NCBI RefSeq assembly: GCF_001457415.1
Contig: NZ_LN881723.1
Location: 529,246 to 593,245, forward strand
DNA: 64,000 nt
From: Gorillibacterium timonense
Lineage (GTDB): Bacteria > Bacillota > Bacilli > Paenibacillales > NBRC-103111
Direction: 5' to 3'
The notes under the pieces are model-generated. The model was given only the letters and a program-made list of their open reading frames with translations. It was not told the DNA's origin and ran no database searches. Positions 33,150-42,647 of the stretch are shown here, piece by piece; positions within the stretch are counted from its first letter, which is position 1; every line of letters starts with the position of its first letter. Made by a program: the position numbers and the translations under genes.

Positions 33150-33226
33150 TACGCTGTGGCTTAAAACCGTGGTCTCCGCACAACTTCCCATACGATTCAT
33201 CTCCACACGATTAGGACTGACAGCGT
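33150..33226 (-). mobile_element. MITE-like small repeat, copy A (inverted relative to copy B)
   Basis: The reverse strand matches the element at 59165-59255 over nearly its whole length, including GAAGTTGTGCGGAGACCACG and CTAATCGTGTGGA, with end sequences TACGCTGTGGC and ACTGACAGCGT as imperfect terminal inverted repeats. It is about 14 bp shorter than copy B because of a central gap. It carries no ORF. Confidence 0.65.
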
Positions 33227-33242
33227 CCTAGGCGCCAATAAA

Positions 33243-33280
33243 AGCAGCAGACTGCCGATGAATCGACAGCCTGCTGCTTG
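33243..33280 (-). terminator. Terminator of adhE
   Basis: AAGCAGCAG (33243-33251) pairs with CTGCTGCTT (33272-33280), with CTG/CAG continuing the stem. On the minus strand TTTTATTGG follows. It lies about 35 bases after the adhE stop. Confidence 0.8.
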
Positions 33281-33313
33281 GTTGGGCGTTGCGATTGTTC
33301 TAAAAGGTACTTC

Positions 33314-35920
33314 TTAGTTCTTGCCGTAGAAGGCGTCACGGTAGAGTTGAGCCAGCTCGGTGACGAGCGGCATCCGCGGGTTAGCCGTAGTGCATTGGTC
33401 CTCGAAGGCGCGGTCAGCCAGGTAATCAGCTTTGGCTTCGAAGTCCTTCGCGTTGATTCCGACTTGTTGGAACGATTCCTCGATACCGAGCGTCTTGTTC
33501 AGCTTGCGGATGGCTTCGATCAGGCTGTTCACGCCTTCTTCCGTCGTCCGGGCCGGAAGGCCAAGGAAGCGGGAGATTTCGGCATAGCGTTCGTCGGCGA
33601 TGAAGTGGGTATATTTCGGGAACGAAGCGAACTTCGTCGGTTTTTGAGCATTGTATTTGATGACATACGGCATCAGGATTGCGTTGGTGCGGCCGTGGGA
33701 GGTGTGGAACTCAGCACCCCATTTGTGCGCCAGGCTGTGGTTGATGCCGAGGAACGAGTTCGCGAAGGCCATACCGGCGATGCAGGAAGCATTGTGCATG
33801 TGTTCGCGGGCTGCAGGGTCTCCCGTTTGGTACGATTTCTCGATGTTGTCGAACACCAGCTTGATAGCCTTGAGGGCGAGTCCGTCGGTGAAGTCGTTCG
33901 CCATGACCGATACATACGCTTCGATGGCGTGGGTCAGAACGTCCATACCGGTGTCGGCTACAGCAACCTTCGGCAGCGAGTAGACGAATTCCGGATCGAC
34001 GATCGCTACGTCCGGCGTGAGCTCATAGTCGGCCAGCGGATATTTCGTGTTGCCTTGGTTCTTGTCGGTGATAACCGCGAAGGAGGTTACTTCCGAGCCG
34101 GTACCCGAGGTCGTCGGGATGGCAACGAATTGAGCTTTCTTGCCGAGGCGTGGGTATTTGTAGATCCGTTTGCGGATATCCATGAACTTCTGCTTCAGGG
34201 CGTGGAAGCTGGTATCCGGGTATTCGTAGAACAGCCACATGGCTTTCGCTGCGTCCATCGGGGAACCGCCGCCGAGAGCGATGATGCAGTCCGGTTGGAA
34301 TCGATTCATCATGTCTACACCGCGGTCAACCGTCGTGGTGGACGGATCAGGCTCAACATCCGAGAAAACTTCGATGAAGACCGGCGTTTGACGTTTGCGC
34401 AGGTAGTGCTCTACCTTCTCGACATAGCCGAGCTTAACCATGATGGGGTCGGTAACGATCATGACGCGGGAGATGTCAGGCATTTTGGCCAGGTATTGGG
34501 TTGCACCTTTTTCGAAGTAAACCTTCGAAGGAACCTTGAACCATTGCATGTTCACCGTGCGGTATGCTACGCGTTTTACGTTGATCAGGTTGACAGCCGT
34601 TACGTTCGACGAAGTAGCGTTGCGTCCGTACGATCCGCAGCCCAGCGTCAGCGACGGAAGGTTGGTGTTGTAGATGTCGCCGATAGCGCCTTGCGTCGAA
34701 GGCGAGTTAACGATGATACGACCCGTTTGCAGGCGGTCGGAGAAAGCTTGGATGACGGCGTCGTCGTTCGAGTGGATGACCGAGGAGTGGCCCATACCGC
34801 CGAAGTTGACAACTTGTGCGGCGCGATCGATGCCTTCTTGCGCGTTCTTGACACGGTATGCGGCGAGAATCGGGCTGAGCTTTTCAGCGGACAGCGGGAA
34901 CTTCGGTCCAACGCCAGTGATTTCAGCTACAAGGATCTTCGTGTCAGCCGGCACCGTAATTCCAGCCATTTCAGCGATCTTGGCTGCCGGTTGGCCGACG
35001 ATGGCCGGGTTGACAGCGCAGGTTTCAGGTTTAAGCGCCATGGCGGTCAGCTTGGCGATTTCGTCCTTGTTCAGGAAGTAGCAGCCTTGGGCGATCATGA
35101 GCTTTTTCACTTGGTCGTAAATCGGCTCTTCGATGATGACCGATTGCTCGGATGCGCAGATCATGCCGTTATCAAACGTCTTCGACAGAATGAGGTCGTT
35201 GACGGCTTGTTCCAGATAGGCGGTCTTCTCGATGAAGCAGGGCACGTTACCAGGGCCTACGCCGAGAGCCGGTTTGCCGCAGCTGTAAGCGGCTTTGACC
35301 ATGCCCGAACCACCGGTAGCGAGAATCAGTGCAACGCCGGGATGATTCATCAAGGTGTTCGTGGCTTCCATGGACGGTTGTTCGATCCATTGGATGCAGT
35401 TTTCAGGAGCGCCATGCTTTACTGCAGCTTCATGCAGGATGCGAGCCGCTTCCGAGCTACATTTTTGAGCGGACGGGTGGAAGCCGAAGATGATCGGGTT
35501 GCGGGTTTTGATCGAGATGAGTGCTTTGAACATCGTCGTCGAGGTCGGGTTCGTCACCGGGGTGATCCCCATGACCACGCCTACCGGCTCGGCGATCTTT
35601 TGGTAGTTTTCGTACGGATTTTCTTCGATGACGCCTACGGTCTTGTCATACTTGATGCTGTGGTACACATATTCAGTGGAGAAAATGTTCTTCGTAATTT
35701 TATCTTCATAGACGCCGCGGCCGGTTTCTTCAACCGCCAGCTTGGCGAGGTACATGTGCTGATCGAGTCCGGCGAGTGCCATTTCTTGAACGATCTTGTC
35801 GATTTGCTCCTGATTCATTTCCATGAAGGCGTCTTGCGCTTTCTTGGCATTTTCGACGAGGCGATTGATTTGATCTTGAACGGTCACTGCGTCTTTCACT
35901 TTCTTTTCTTCCACTGCCAT
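33314..35920 (-). CDS. adhE: Bifunctional acetaldehyde-CoA/alcohol dehydrogenase
   Basis: 868 residues. The N-terminal aldehyde dehydrogenase domain (about 10-440) has the catalytic cysteine in FDNGMICASEQSVI and LILATGGSGMVKAAYS; the C-terminal iron-dependent alcohol dehydrogenase domain (about 455-865) has GGGSPMDAAKAMW, GMDVLTHAIEAYVS and NHSLAHKWGAEFH as Fe ligands. It interconverts acetyl-CoA, acetaldehyde and ethanol using NADH, and could also take up acetaldehyde from the nearby ethanolamine lyase. GGAGGG precedes the ATG. A Rex/Fnr-like palindrome lies about 100 bp upstream. It is monocistronic. Confidence 0.95.
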   Translation of the reverse strand: MAVEEKKVKDAVTVQDQINRLVENAKKAQDAFMEMNQEQIDKIVQEMALAGLDQHMYLAKLAVEETGRGVYEDKITKNIFSTEYVYHSIKYDKTVGVIEENPYENYQKIAEPVGVVMGITPVTNPTSTTMFKALISIKTRNPIIFGFHPSAQKCSSEAARILHEAAVKHGAPENCIQWIEQPSMEATNTLMNHPGVALILATGGSGMVKAAYSCGKPALGVGPGNVPCFIEKTAYLEQAVNDLILSKTFDNGMICASEQSVIIEEPIYDQVKKLMIAQGCYFLNKDEIAKLTAMALKPETCAVNPAIVGQPAAKIAEMAGITVPADTKILVAEITGVGPKFPLSAEKLSPILAAYRVKNAQEGIDRAAQVVNFGGMGHSSVIHSNDDAVIQAFSDRLQTGRIIVNSPSTQGAIGDIYNTNLPSLTLGCGSYGRNATSSNVTAVNLINVKRVAYRTVNMQWFKVPSKVYFEKGATQYLAKMPDISRVMIVTDPIMVKLGYVEKVEHYLRKRQTPVFIEVFSDVEPDPSTTTVDRGVDMMNRFQPDCIIALGGGSPMDAAKAMWLFYEYPDTSFHALKQKFMDIRKRIYKYPRLGKKAQFVAIPTTSGTGSEVTSFAVITDKNQGNTKYPLADYELTPDVAIVDPEFVYSLPKVAVADTGMDVLTHAIEAYVSVMANDFTDGLALKAIKLVFDNIEKSYQTGDPAAREHMHNASCIAGMAFANSFLGINHSLAHKWGAEFHTSHGRTNAILMPYVIKYNAQKPTKFASFPKYTHFIADERYAEISRFLGLPARTTEEGVNSLIEAIRKLNKTLGIEESFQQVGINAKDFEAKADYLADRAFEDQCTTANPRMPLVTELAQLYRDAFYGKN

Positions 35921-36009
35921 GGAAATCCCTCCGTTAATAAAGTTTTCGCCTTTTCTCTATTGGTTGGGGCTTAGCGAACGATGTTTGCGGCTTGCTTGTG
36001 ATGAAAGTA

Positions 36010-36027
36010 ACGTGAATAAATTCACAT
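36010..36027. promoter_or_regulatory. Rex/Fnr-like operator upstream of adhE
   Basis: ACGTGAATAAATTCACAT holds the near-perfect palindrome GTGAATAAATTCAC (36012-36025), close to the Rex consensus TTGTGAA-N4-TTCACAA. It lies about 90 bases upstream of the adhE start. The remainder of 35921-36334 shows no gene that I can support; a clear -35/-10 pair was not found. Confidence 0.6.
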
Positions 36028-36334
36028 AATTGCTGAAAAAAAAGAATGAACTTGCTTCTCTTCTTACCGATTATCCTAAGCTAATGCGAGCTGATCATTT
36101 ATAGTCCCGGTAGGCCTTTTTCGGTCCCATCTGCTCACACTAACTTGTTCCTTCCGATGAGTTCACTATACCCGATCTTCAAATGGTTTTCAAGGGGTTT
36201 AACAAAATAAAGTGAAAAATTTCTCATGAATCCGCTTTCCAGCATCCTCCAGTGATGGATCTGCCTATACGGTGTATAAAAATGACAGCAGAAAAAGCTA
36301 ATAAATACCAGATAAAACTCTTTCTCCCGGTCAA

Positions 36335-36377
36335 AGCGATGCTTCGCAGGTCGGCTCCTCCCTGCTGAAGCATCGCT
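36335..36377 (-). terminator. Terminator of hydrogenase operon
   Basis: AGCGATGCTTC (36335-36345) plus GCAGG pairs with CCTGC and GAAGCATCGCT (36367-36377). On the minus strand it lies 20 bases after the stop of the NuoF-like gene and is followed by TTTGACC. Confidence 0.7.
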
Positions 36378-36397
36378 GATCGGCAGTGACCAATGTC

Positions 36398-38062
36398 TCA
36401 GCTGATGACCATGGCTCCCGCCTCCAGAAAGTGATCCAAGTAGGTCAACAGCGGATTGGCCGCCGAATGGCCGAAGGAACAGGAGGCCGTTTCCCGCAGC
36501 AATTCGGCTAATTCGCGCAGATGACGGAGCAAACCGGCATCCGGGTCCTCTTCCGTTAATCGGGAGAGGCTCTCTTCGATTCGCATCAATCCAATCCGGC
36601 AGGTGCTGCATCGCCCGCAGGATTGATTGCCCAAGAAGCCATACGCGGTGCGAACGGCATCAAGCAGGCTCTCCTTCTCTCCGATGACCCTAACCTCCGG
36701 CGCTCCCATCCCTTCGCTCCATTTCAACAGGGTTGGGTTCGAGAGAGGCAATCCGCATTGATCAGGCCGAAGGTAGCCTCCCGCCGGTCCTCCGTACTGA
36801 ACGGCGCGAACGGCTTCCCCCTCCGGTACTCCTCCGCCGACTGACTCGATGACTTTGCCCAAGGCGAGGGAGGCCGCTACCTCGCAGATTCCTGGCTGCC
36901 GAATTCGTCCCGATAAGGCAAGGAGTTGGGTCTTACCGACGTCCGATACAACAACAGGATCGGCTTGCTTTCCAGCCTCCGCGGCCGCATGGGATAAGAG
37001 AGCGAACGTTTCGGGAGCGCCTACCATCACCGCCCCGCCTTCAAAGAACAGCCGACCGAGTGCGGACTCGACTCCCCCCCCTGGAATCGCTCTTCTCCCC
37101 TTCAGCGCCTCCAGCAAGGCGGTGGCTTCCTTCTGCAGGAAGTCCTCCTCTCCGATACAGAGCTCCAATCGGAACGAATAACCGCTTCCGAGGATACCCT
37201 CGCCCAGCAGGCCGCTGGCTGACGCCTCTTGAATCGCCAGCCGAAGCCGCCGGGCAGCGAGCTCGTATTCCGCGGGGACATGGATATACCCACAAGAAGC
37301 TCCCACCGCATAGCCCGCGAGCGCCAGCCCTTCGATGAGCGAATGTGGATCACTTTCGGCGAGCGCCTGGCGGAGAACCAGCCCCGGTGCCGCTTCGTTC
37401 AGGCTGCAGACGAGGCAATCCGCTTGACTGGAATCAGGCAAATAGCTCTGTGCCAGTTCCAGCAGGTCGGAAGGGTTTTTCCGCAAAACTGCATCTGTCC
37501 ATGCTCGGTATTCGCCTGCCCCTATCGCTTCCTCCAGCCGTTCGGGGTTGATCTTTCCCCAGCGGCTCGTCAGCACCCGGGTCTGCCCAGAGAAGAAACT
37601 CCACTCCTCCATGAACGGCCTCTCACTCTGCGGGAGGGACAGAGCCTGAGGCGTCGCGTCTTCGGTTGCCCCGATATACCCGGCAACAAGCCGTTCGACC
37701 GGACGTCCCGCTTGCAGATGATCCTCTACGATCTCCCACACATCGGAAACGTGTACGGACGTATAGACCGTCCCTTCCGGGTATACGACAAGAACAGGCC
37801 CTTGCCCGCATATCCCGAGACAGCCGGTTTGAACGAGCTCGATCCGTTCGTCTTGCTTCCTGCGAATGAGCTCGTCGCGGACGGTAGCGTACAGCTCGCG
37901 CCCCTGCTTGTCGTGGCAGCCGCTTGCACCGCACACCATGACCGAGCGCAGGGCGGGTTCCCGGCTGCCTCCCGCAACCACCTCTTCTATTGGGCTTCGC
38001 TTCCGCCTCCGCATTTTATCAGCCCATTGAAGCTTTATCGTTTCCAGATCCGTTTCCGTCAT
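36398..38062 (-). CDS. NuoF/HydB-like protein lacking the flavin/NADH loop
   Basis: 554 residues. N-terminal thioredoxin-like [2Fe-2S] domain with Cys44, Cys49, Cys81 and Cys85; then the NuoF 51-kDa fold recognisable from SDPHSLIEGLALAGYAVGAS onward; then the [4Fe-4S] site QSCGRCSTCR and the fourth cysteine in CSFGHSAANPLL. The segment that should hold GRGGAGFPTG, which grips FMN and NADH, is missing by about 25 residues between PSDLLELAQ and DCLVC, and NADEGDPG is altered to SLNEAAPG. The C-terminal two-cluster ferredoxin domain of HydB is also absent. It is last in the hydrogenase operon, so it may carry electrons or regulate without oxidising NADH. Confidence 0.8.
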   Translation of the reverse strand: MTETDLETIKLQWADKMRRRKRSPIEEVVAGGSREPALRSVMVCGASGCHDKQGRELYATVRDELIRRKQDERIELVQTGCLGICGQGPVLVVYPEGTVYTSVHVSDVWEIVEDHLQAGRPVERLVAGYIGATEDATPQALSLPQSERPFMEEWSFFSGQTRVLTSRWGKINPERLEEAIGAGEYRAWTDAVLRKNPSDLLELAQSYLPDSSQADCLVCSLNEAAPGLVLRQALAESDPHSLIEGLALAGYAVGASCGYIHVPAEYELAARRLRLAIQEASASGLLGEGILGSGYSFRLELCIGEEDFLQKEATALLEALKGRRAIPGGGVESALGRLFFEGGAVMVGAPETFALLSHAAAEAGKQADPVVVSDVGKTQLLALSGRIRQPGICEVAASLALGKVIESVGGGVPEGEAVRAVQYGGPAGGYLRPDQCGLPLSNPTLLKWSEGMGAPEVRVIGEKESLLDAVRTAYGFLGNQSCGRCSTCRIGLMRIEESLSRLTEEDPDAGLLRHLRELAELLRETASCSFGHSAANPLLTYLDHFLEAGAMVIS

Positions 38063-38244
38063 ATCGCGCTTCCCCTTTCTTTAAAGCGTGTGTTCAAACG
38101 GCATGAAATGAAATGGTCGACGACTTGAACCAACTGATCATCAAGTAAAAGGAGTCCGTACATGGAGTTCCAGCTGGCTTCCGGATTTCCGGTTCTTAAA
38201 AACACATGATGATCCGGATGGTTTCCTCCTTCTCATCGCTCGCC

Positions 38245-39627
38245 TCAAGAAATGGAGGCTACCGGCTTCTTCGCCGCATCCCGAAATCCCTTCATCTCCT
38301 TGACGGACTTGCGGATATCACGAATACAGCCGGGACCGCCCGCACAGCCGCCTACGCACGCCATGCCTTCCAGGAAATCGCCCTCCAGCTTGTTGAACTT
38401 CAGCTTGCGCAAATGCTGGATGCATTCCTCAGCCCCGTTGCCCGCCAAGGTCTGAACGCGAGCTTCCGGTTGCAGATACTCCAGAATTGCTTCCGTAACC
38501 CCGCCGGACCACGGAAAGCTGCGGCCAAGCCGGGTCGCATCGTTGATCTCTTCGCTTTCGCACTGGCGTGGGTCGATCGCAAAGGCGTCGAACAACGCAT
38601 CAAGCTCGGCGAAGGTCATGGCAAAATGCTTCTTCGCTCCGTACGCGCCGAGCATCTCCGCCTTCTTCGAAATGCAGGGGCCGAAGAACACGGTATGCGC
38701 TTCCGCATCCAACCCTTCCAGCATCGTGACGATTTCGATCATTGGGGAAGGCGTCGTCGACATGTATTTCAGCACCGCCGGGTAATGCTTGCGGATTAAT
38801 TGAACGAAGGACGGGCAGCAGGAGCTCGTCATCGGCTCATTCCCGTGCAGATGCTCCTCCAGCTCCAGCGCTTCCTTGCGGACCGTCTCGTCCGCTCCCA
38901 TCGCCACCTCGAACACATGGGAGAAGCCAAGCCGCTTGAGCGCCCGCTTGATCTGGCCCATTTCGACACCAGGATACTGGCCGGTTACAGCAGGGGCGAT
39001 GACGGCGTTCAGCCGTTTTTTCTCCAGAAGGAGATCAAGGACATCCAGGATAAACGTCTTATCGCCGATCGCTCCGAACGGGCAGCCCGAGATGCAGCGG
39101 CCGCAGTTGATGCATTTCTCTTCGTCGATGACGGCGATCTCCCCGCTGTCTACCGTGATCGCATTGACCGGACAGACCGCCTTGCACGGGCGCTGATGGT
39201 CGGTGATCGCCATATACGGACATACCTTGCTGCAGCGGCCGCATTCCAGGCATTTGTCGTAGTCGATCTGCGCCCGCTTGTTCACGATGCTAATCGCTCC
39301 GACCGGGCAGGTCTCCTTGCAGCGCTTGGAGATGCAGCCCTGGCAGGAATCGCTCACCGATACGCGGTGAACGGGGCACTGCTCACAGGCCGGCTTGATG
39401 ACATGCACGATCTGCTCTCCCGCTTGCGGAAGCGCAAGCTTGACCCGCTCCTGAACGATGGCCCTCTCTCGGTAGACGCAGCAGCGAAACTGGGGCAACC
39501 CATCCGGGATGACCGTCTTCGGCACCTCGTCGAAGAGGAAATCCCTTCTGCGCGCGATGGCAAGCCGGCTGATCTCGGTAAGGACCGTGTGCTGGATACG
39601 TTCGACATCCGTTTCAAACTCCCACAT
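38245..39627 (-). CDS. [FeFe]-hydrogenase, monomeric group B-like
   Basis: 460 residues. The N-terminus carries a cysteine-rich region with several [4Fe-4S] motifs (CEQC, CQGC..CKETCP, CLECGRCSKVCP, CINCGRCISGCP). The H-cluster domain has L1 TSSCCPSF with both cysteines, L2 GPCISKKAE and L3 EGMACVGGCAGGPG, the pattern of group B enzymes. It should reduce protons or oxidise H2. ATG 39627 is taken because GGGAG lies 10-12 bases upstream. It follows the phosphatase gene by 84 bases. The maturases HydE, HydF and HydG are not in the window. Confidence 0.88.
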   Translation of the reverse strand: MWEFETDVERIQHTVLTEISRLAIARRRDFLFDEVPKTVIPDGLPQFRCCVYRERAIVQERVKLALPQAGEQIVHVIKPACEQCPVHRVSVSDSCQGCISKRCKETCPVGAISIVNKRAQIDYDKCLECGRCSKVCPYMAITDHQRPCKAVCPVNAITVDSGEIAVIDEEKCINCGRCISGCPFGAIGDKTFILDVLDLLLEKKRLNAVIAPAVTGQYPGVEMGQIKRALKRLGFSHVFEVAMGADETVRKEALELEEHLHGNEPMTSSCCPSFVQLIRKHYPAVLKYMSTTPSPMIEIVTMLEGLDAEAHTVFFGPCISKKAEMLGAYGAKKHFAMTFAELDALFDAFAIDPRQCESEEINDATRLGRSFPWSGGVTEAILEYLQPEARVQTLAGNGAEECIQHLRKLKFNKLEGDFLEGMACVGGCAGGPGCIRDIRKSVKEMKGFRDAAKKPVASIS

Positions 39628-39711
39628 GAGGAAACACTCCCTGTTTGTTTTCATTTGGGGCTATTTGGGCTATATCATGGAGTGGAAAGCACACTTGAAG
39701 CCTTAAGCGAA

Positions 39712-40890
39712 CTAATAAAGCGTCCGGTCCGTCGGATAGCCGAGCTTCCGCAGCGCTTCGACGATCTCGTCGATGATTCTCAGCTTGATGTTGAGGTCAG
39801 CCGGAAAATGCGGGTTCTGATGCGCCGGATTGATCGCGGTTCCGACATGAAAATGGATTTCGGTAGCATCCTTCAGGATGCGGAGCAGCCGGGACACTCC
39901 GTCGCTGCCCGCAATCTCGCGAGGGATGCCCCCTTGTTCGGCATACTCTTTTAGTTGAAACAGCGCTTTGCGCAGCGTCAGAACGCCTTCGGTGACGAGG
40001 TCGATGCCTTCCATCTGGGCGATGGGAGGGATCTCCGCGTCGAGATGAGTGGGTAGCTCCACTCGAAGCGGACGGCCAAGAATCCGGGAGACGATGTTTG
40101 CCGAGGTGCCGCCGCAGATGATCTTTTTGCCCGGGGCTTCATGCCACAAGCGCACGACCTGCTCATCTCTGGCGGAGTCCTCGGGCGGGCCGATCAGAAG
40201 CGACACCGGAGACGGATAGCGGAATTTCACACAAACCGCCGTCGTGTCGTCTCCAGGCTCCATGCAGTACAGATGCTCGCAGGTCTCGGTGAGATAGCGG
40301 GAAGCCGCTTCCGCCGACGGGTCCCGCCGCATGAATCGTTCCATCGCTTCCGCTACATTGTCCCATTGCCAGCCGAGGTTGAGAATACCGCCTACTCCCG
40401 CATGGATGACCCCGTCGCTGACGAACAGGAACGCATCCTGCCGGTCCACGAGGAAGCGGCTTTCCTTGATCAGCCTGCCGTTGATCATCCGCTCCGAATG
40501 CTCGATCGGGACGAGCTTGCCGTTCTTGAAATGAAAGGTAGGCGGGTTATCATACTCAACCAAGTAGACGGTCCCGTCGTGGTAGGCTTGTAGAATCGTA
40601 AACGTCGAATAAGCAAGCCCGCGCACCTTGCAGACCGGCAACGTCTCGGCAACCGTCTGGACCACTTCCTCGATCAGCGCCCCGTTCTTTAGCATTTCGC
40701 CGGCGATTTTGGACGTGAGTGTGGCAAGGATATTGGCTTTCACCCCGCTGCCGAGCCCATCGGCCAAGATGACGATGGTCGAATCCTCACACGGGACAAT
40801 GTTCACTTTATCGCCGCACAGCTCCTCTCCCTTCTTGATCAGGCTGGCGTAGCCGACTTCGGCAAACAACCGGGTTTTCTCCATAAACAT
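39712..40890 (-). CDS. SpoIIE-family phosphatase linked to hydrogenase genes
   Basis: 392 residues. An N-terminal PP2C-like SpoIIE domain (about 1-225) shows the metal motifs ILADGLGSGVKAN and VSDGVIHAGVG and PGDDTTAVCVKF. A C-terminal domain of about 165 residues (GGTSANIVSRILGR, IPPIAQMEGIDLVTEGVLTL) is found mainly with hydrogenase gene sets. It probably dephosphorylates a Ser/Thr-phosphorylated regulator in response to the sensory hydrogenase encoded immediately upstream (38 bases). Its target is not identifiable here. Confidence 0.85.
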   Translation of the reverse strand: MFMEKTRLFAEVGYASLIKKGEELCGDKVNIVPCEDSTIVILADGLGSGVKANILATLTSKIAGEMLKNGALIEEVVQTVAETLPVCKVRGLAYSTFTILQAYHDGTVYLVEYDNPPTFHFKNGKLVPIEHSERMINGRLIKESRFLVDRQDAFLFVSDGVIHAGVGGILNLGWQWDNVAEAMERFMRRDPSAEAASRYLTETCEHLYCMEPGDDTTAVCVKFRYPSPVSLLIGPPEDSARDEQVVRLWHEAPGKKIICGGTSANIVSRILGRPLRVELPTHLDAEIPPIAQMEGIDLVTEGVLTLRKALFQLKEYAEQGGIPREIAGSDGVSRLLRILKDATEIHFHVGTAINPAHQNPHFPADLNIKLRIIDEIVEALRKLGYPTDRTLY

Positions 40891-40928
40891 TAGTCGCCCT
40901 TCTGTGTTGGTCTAGTTCGCTTTCAACC

Positions 40929-42647
40929 TTAGTCGCGAGAGATCAGCTGTTTCATCTTGGTGAGCGTGACCTTGGTGACGGCGGTCGTTTCACCGAGCAA
41001 GCTGGCGATTTCCTGGGAGACGCGCATCTGGTTGTCGATGACCTTCTGAGCCATCTCGATCGTCTCCTCCTTCAAGCACTGCAGCTTCTCCTGCTCCAGC
41101 TCCCGTTCGGTCAGATCGGTCAGAACCAACAGGTAAAAGCGGAAGTCCGGCAAGTAGGTGACGGTCACCATCGCGGTCTTCTTCCGGTCGGCAAAATAAA
41201 CCTTGTTCAGCGTCTTCTCGGTCTTCACGAACGGAACATCGTCGAGGTTAACAAAGAGCTCGATCGGAACGTCGAGCATCTCTTTCATGCTCGCATCAAA
41301 GAACCGGCAAGCCGCTTCATTGACCTCCTGAACGATCAGCTCCTCGCTGACGGCGAGAATGCAATTCGGCGTCTTGTCGATAATGACGTTGGACAACGAC
41401 TCCGCCTTGGCCTGCATGTACGGCATGCACATGTACAGCTCGGCTTTTCCCTCGAGCACCGCTTCCGCCTTCTCCCGGCAAGACGAGTAGCCGCAGGCGC
41501 CGCAATTCAGTTCATCCTCGGGGGAGTGCTTGCCGAACTTCTCCAGGATTCCGGTGATGGCTTGCTCCGAATGGCCGATCTTGCCCTTGCGGCGATCGGC
41601 AAAGCTCCGGGCCAGCGCTTCCGCAGGCAAGCGGGGAAGCTCCCGGCGAGGAGCCGGACTGTTCCGATAGCGGCTCACGCGCGCTTGCTTCTCCAGCAGG
41701 CCGCAGGCATCTCCCGACACCGGCCCGTTGATGCAGCCGCTGCTGCAGGCATTCAATTCCAGGAAGAAGGAACCTTCCTCCGGGTTGAGCCTGGACAAGA
41801 CGGATTGGCACAGCTCAATCCCCGAATAAGCGCGATGCAGCTCCGGCAAGCCCTTGTCGAAGAAGGTCGTCTCGATGACGCCGTTTTCCACCGGGTAGAG
41901 GCGAGCCGCTTGTTCGTGCTCCTTACTAGGAGCAAGGTCATCCGCCGCAGCCGACAAGTCGCTTGCCATTCGGAAGCCCGGCACTGGGCCAGGCTCCTGC
42001 ATCTGCTCCTGCGCTGCCTCGAAGGTAGCTATCTCATCGAAGGTCAGGACCGCATCGATGGCGCCGGGATTCACCATCGCTTCCTTTTTCTTGGCATAGC
42101 AAGGCCCGACGAAGACCACCTTGACGGAAGGGTCCATCGCCTTCAAGAGCTTGGCATGAGCGATCATCGGGGAATCGGTTTTGGCTAGACAAGAAAGCAG
42201 CTCCGGGTAATGGCGCTCGATCAGCTCGACGACAACCGGACAGGCGGTCGTGATGAGCCTTCCCCTATTCCGGAATTCCTCATAGTAGAGGCCGGACACC
42301 ACCTCGGCCGCTTCCGCCGTTTCTCTTATCTCGCGAAAACCGATTTCGCGAAGCTTCTTCTTCATCCATCCGGGCTTGTGCTCATATGCAACATGGGAAG
42401 GCGCGAGGCTAACGACAAGGGGAGTTCCCGCCCGCAGCATGTCGCGAACCCGGTCCGCATCGCTCGGAACATGCATCGCTTTTTGCGGACATTCCCGGAT
42501 GCAGAGCCCGCAGGCGATACAATCCTCCATCACATCGGCTTGATTGCCCTTGAACCGGATCGCCTTTACCGGGCAGTTGCGGATACAGCGATAACAGTTT
42601 TTGCAATTGGCTTCGGACGAGCGAACAAAGCTTGGACTTTCATTCAT
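40929..42647 (-). CDS. Sensory-type [FeFe]-hydrogenase with PAS domain (HydS-like)
   Basis: 572 residues. Two N-terminal [4Fe-4S] motifs (Cys15/18/21/25 and Cys43/46/49/53), the H-cluster domain, a further cluster motif NCGACGYSSC and a PAS domain at about 445-545 ending in a helical signalling tail. The L1 motif is TTACP: the proton-relay cysteine is Ala135 and only the cluster ligand Cys136 remains, as in sensory group C hydrogenases. L2 is GPCYAKKKE and L3 ELNACSSGCINGP. It should sense H2 or redox state and signal through the PAS domain, perhaps to the next-encoded phosphatase. The ATG overlaps the ferredoxin gene stop. Confidence 0.88.
   Translation of the reverse strand: MNESPSFVRSSEANCKNCYRCIRNCPVKAIRFKGNQADVMEDCIACGLCIRECPQKAMHVPSDADRVRDMLRAGTPLVVSLAPSHVAYEHKPGWMKKKLREIGFREIRETAEAAEVVSGLYYEEFRNRGRLITTACPVVVELIERHYPELLSCLAKTDSPMIAHAKLLKAMDPSVKVVFVGPCYAKKKEAMVNPGAIDAVLTFDEIATFEAAQEQMQEPGPVPGFRMASDLSAAADDLAPSKEHEQAARLYPVENGVIETTFFDKGLPELHRAYSGIELCQSVLSRLNPEEGSFFLELNACSSGCINGPVSGDACGLLEKQARVSRYRNSPAPRRELPRLPAEALARSFADRRKGKIGHSEQAITGILEKFGKHSPEDELNCGACGYSSCREKAEAVLEGKAELYMCMPYMQAKAESLSNVIIDKTPNCILAVSEELIVQEVNEAACRFFDASMKEMLDVPIELFVNLDDVPFVKTEKTLNKVYFADRKKTAMVTVTYLPDFRFYLLVLTDLTERELEQEKLQCLKEETIEMAQKVIDNQMRVSQEIASLLGETTAVTKVTLTKMKQLISRD

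Noticed and set aside
33278-35974. Very long open frame on the plus strand opposite adhE.
   Set aside because: It is the mirror of a highly biased adhE gene; the translated product has no domain pattern and is rich in Arg, Asp and Val in the way antisense frames are.
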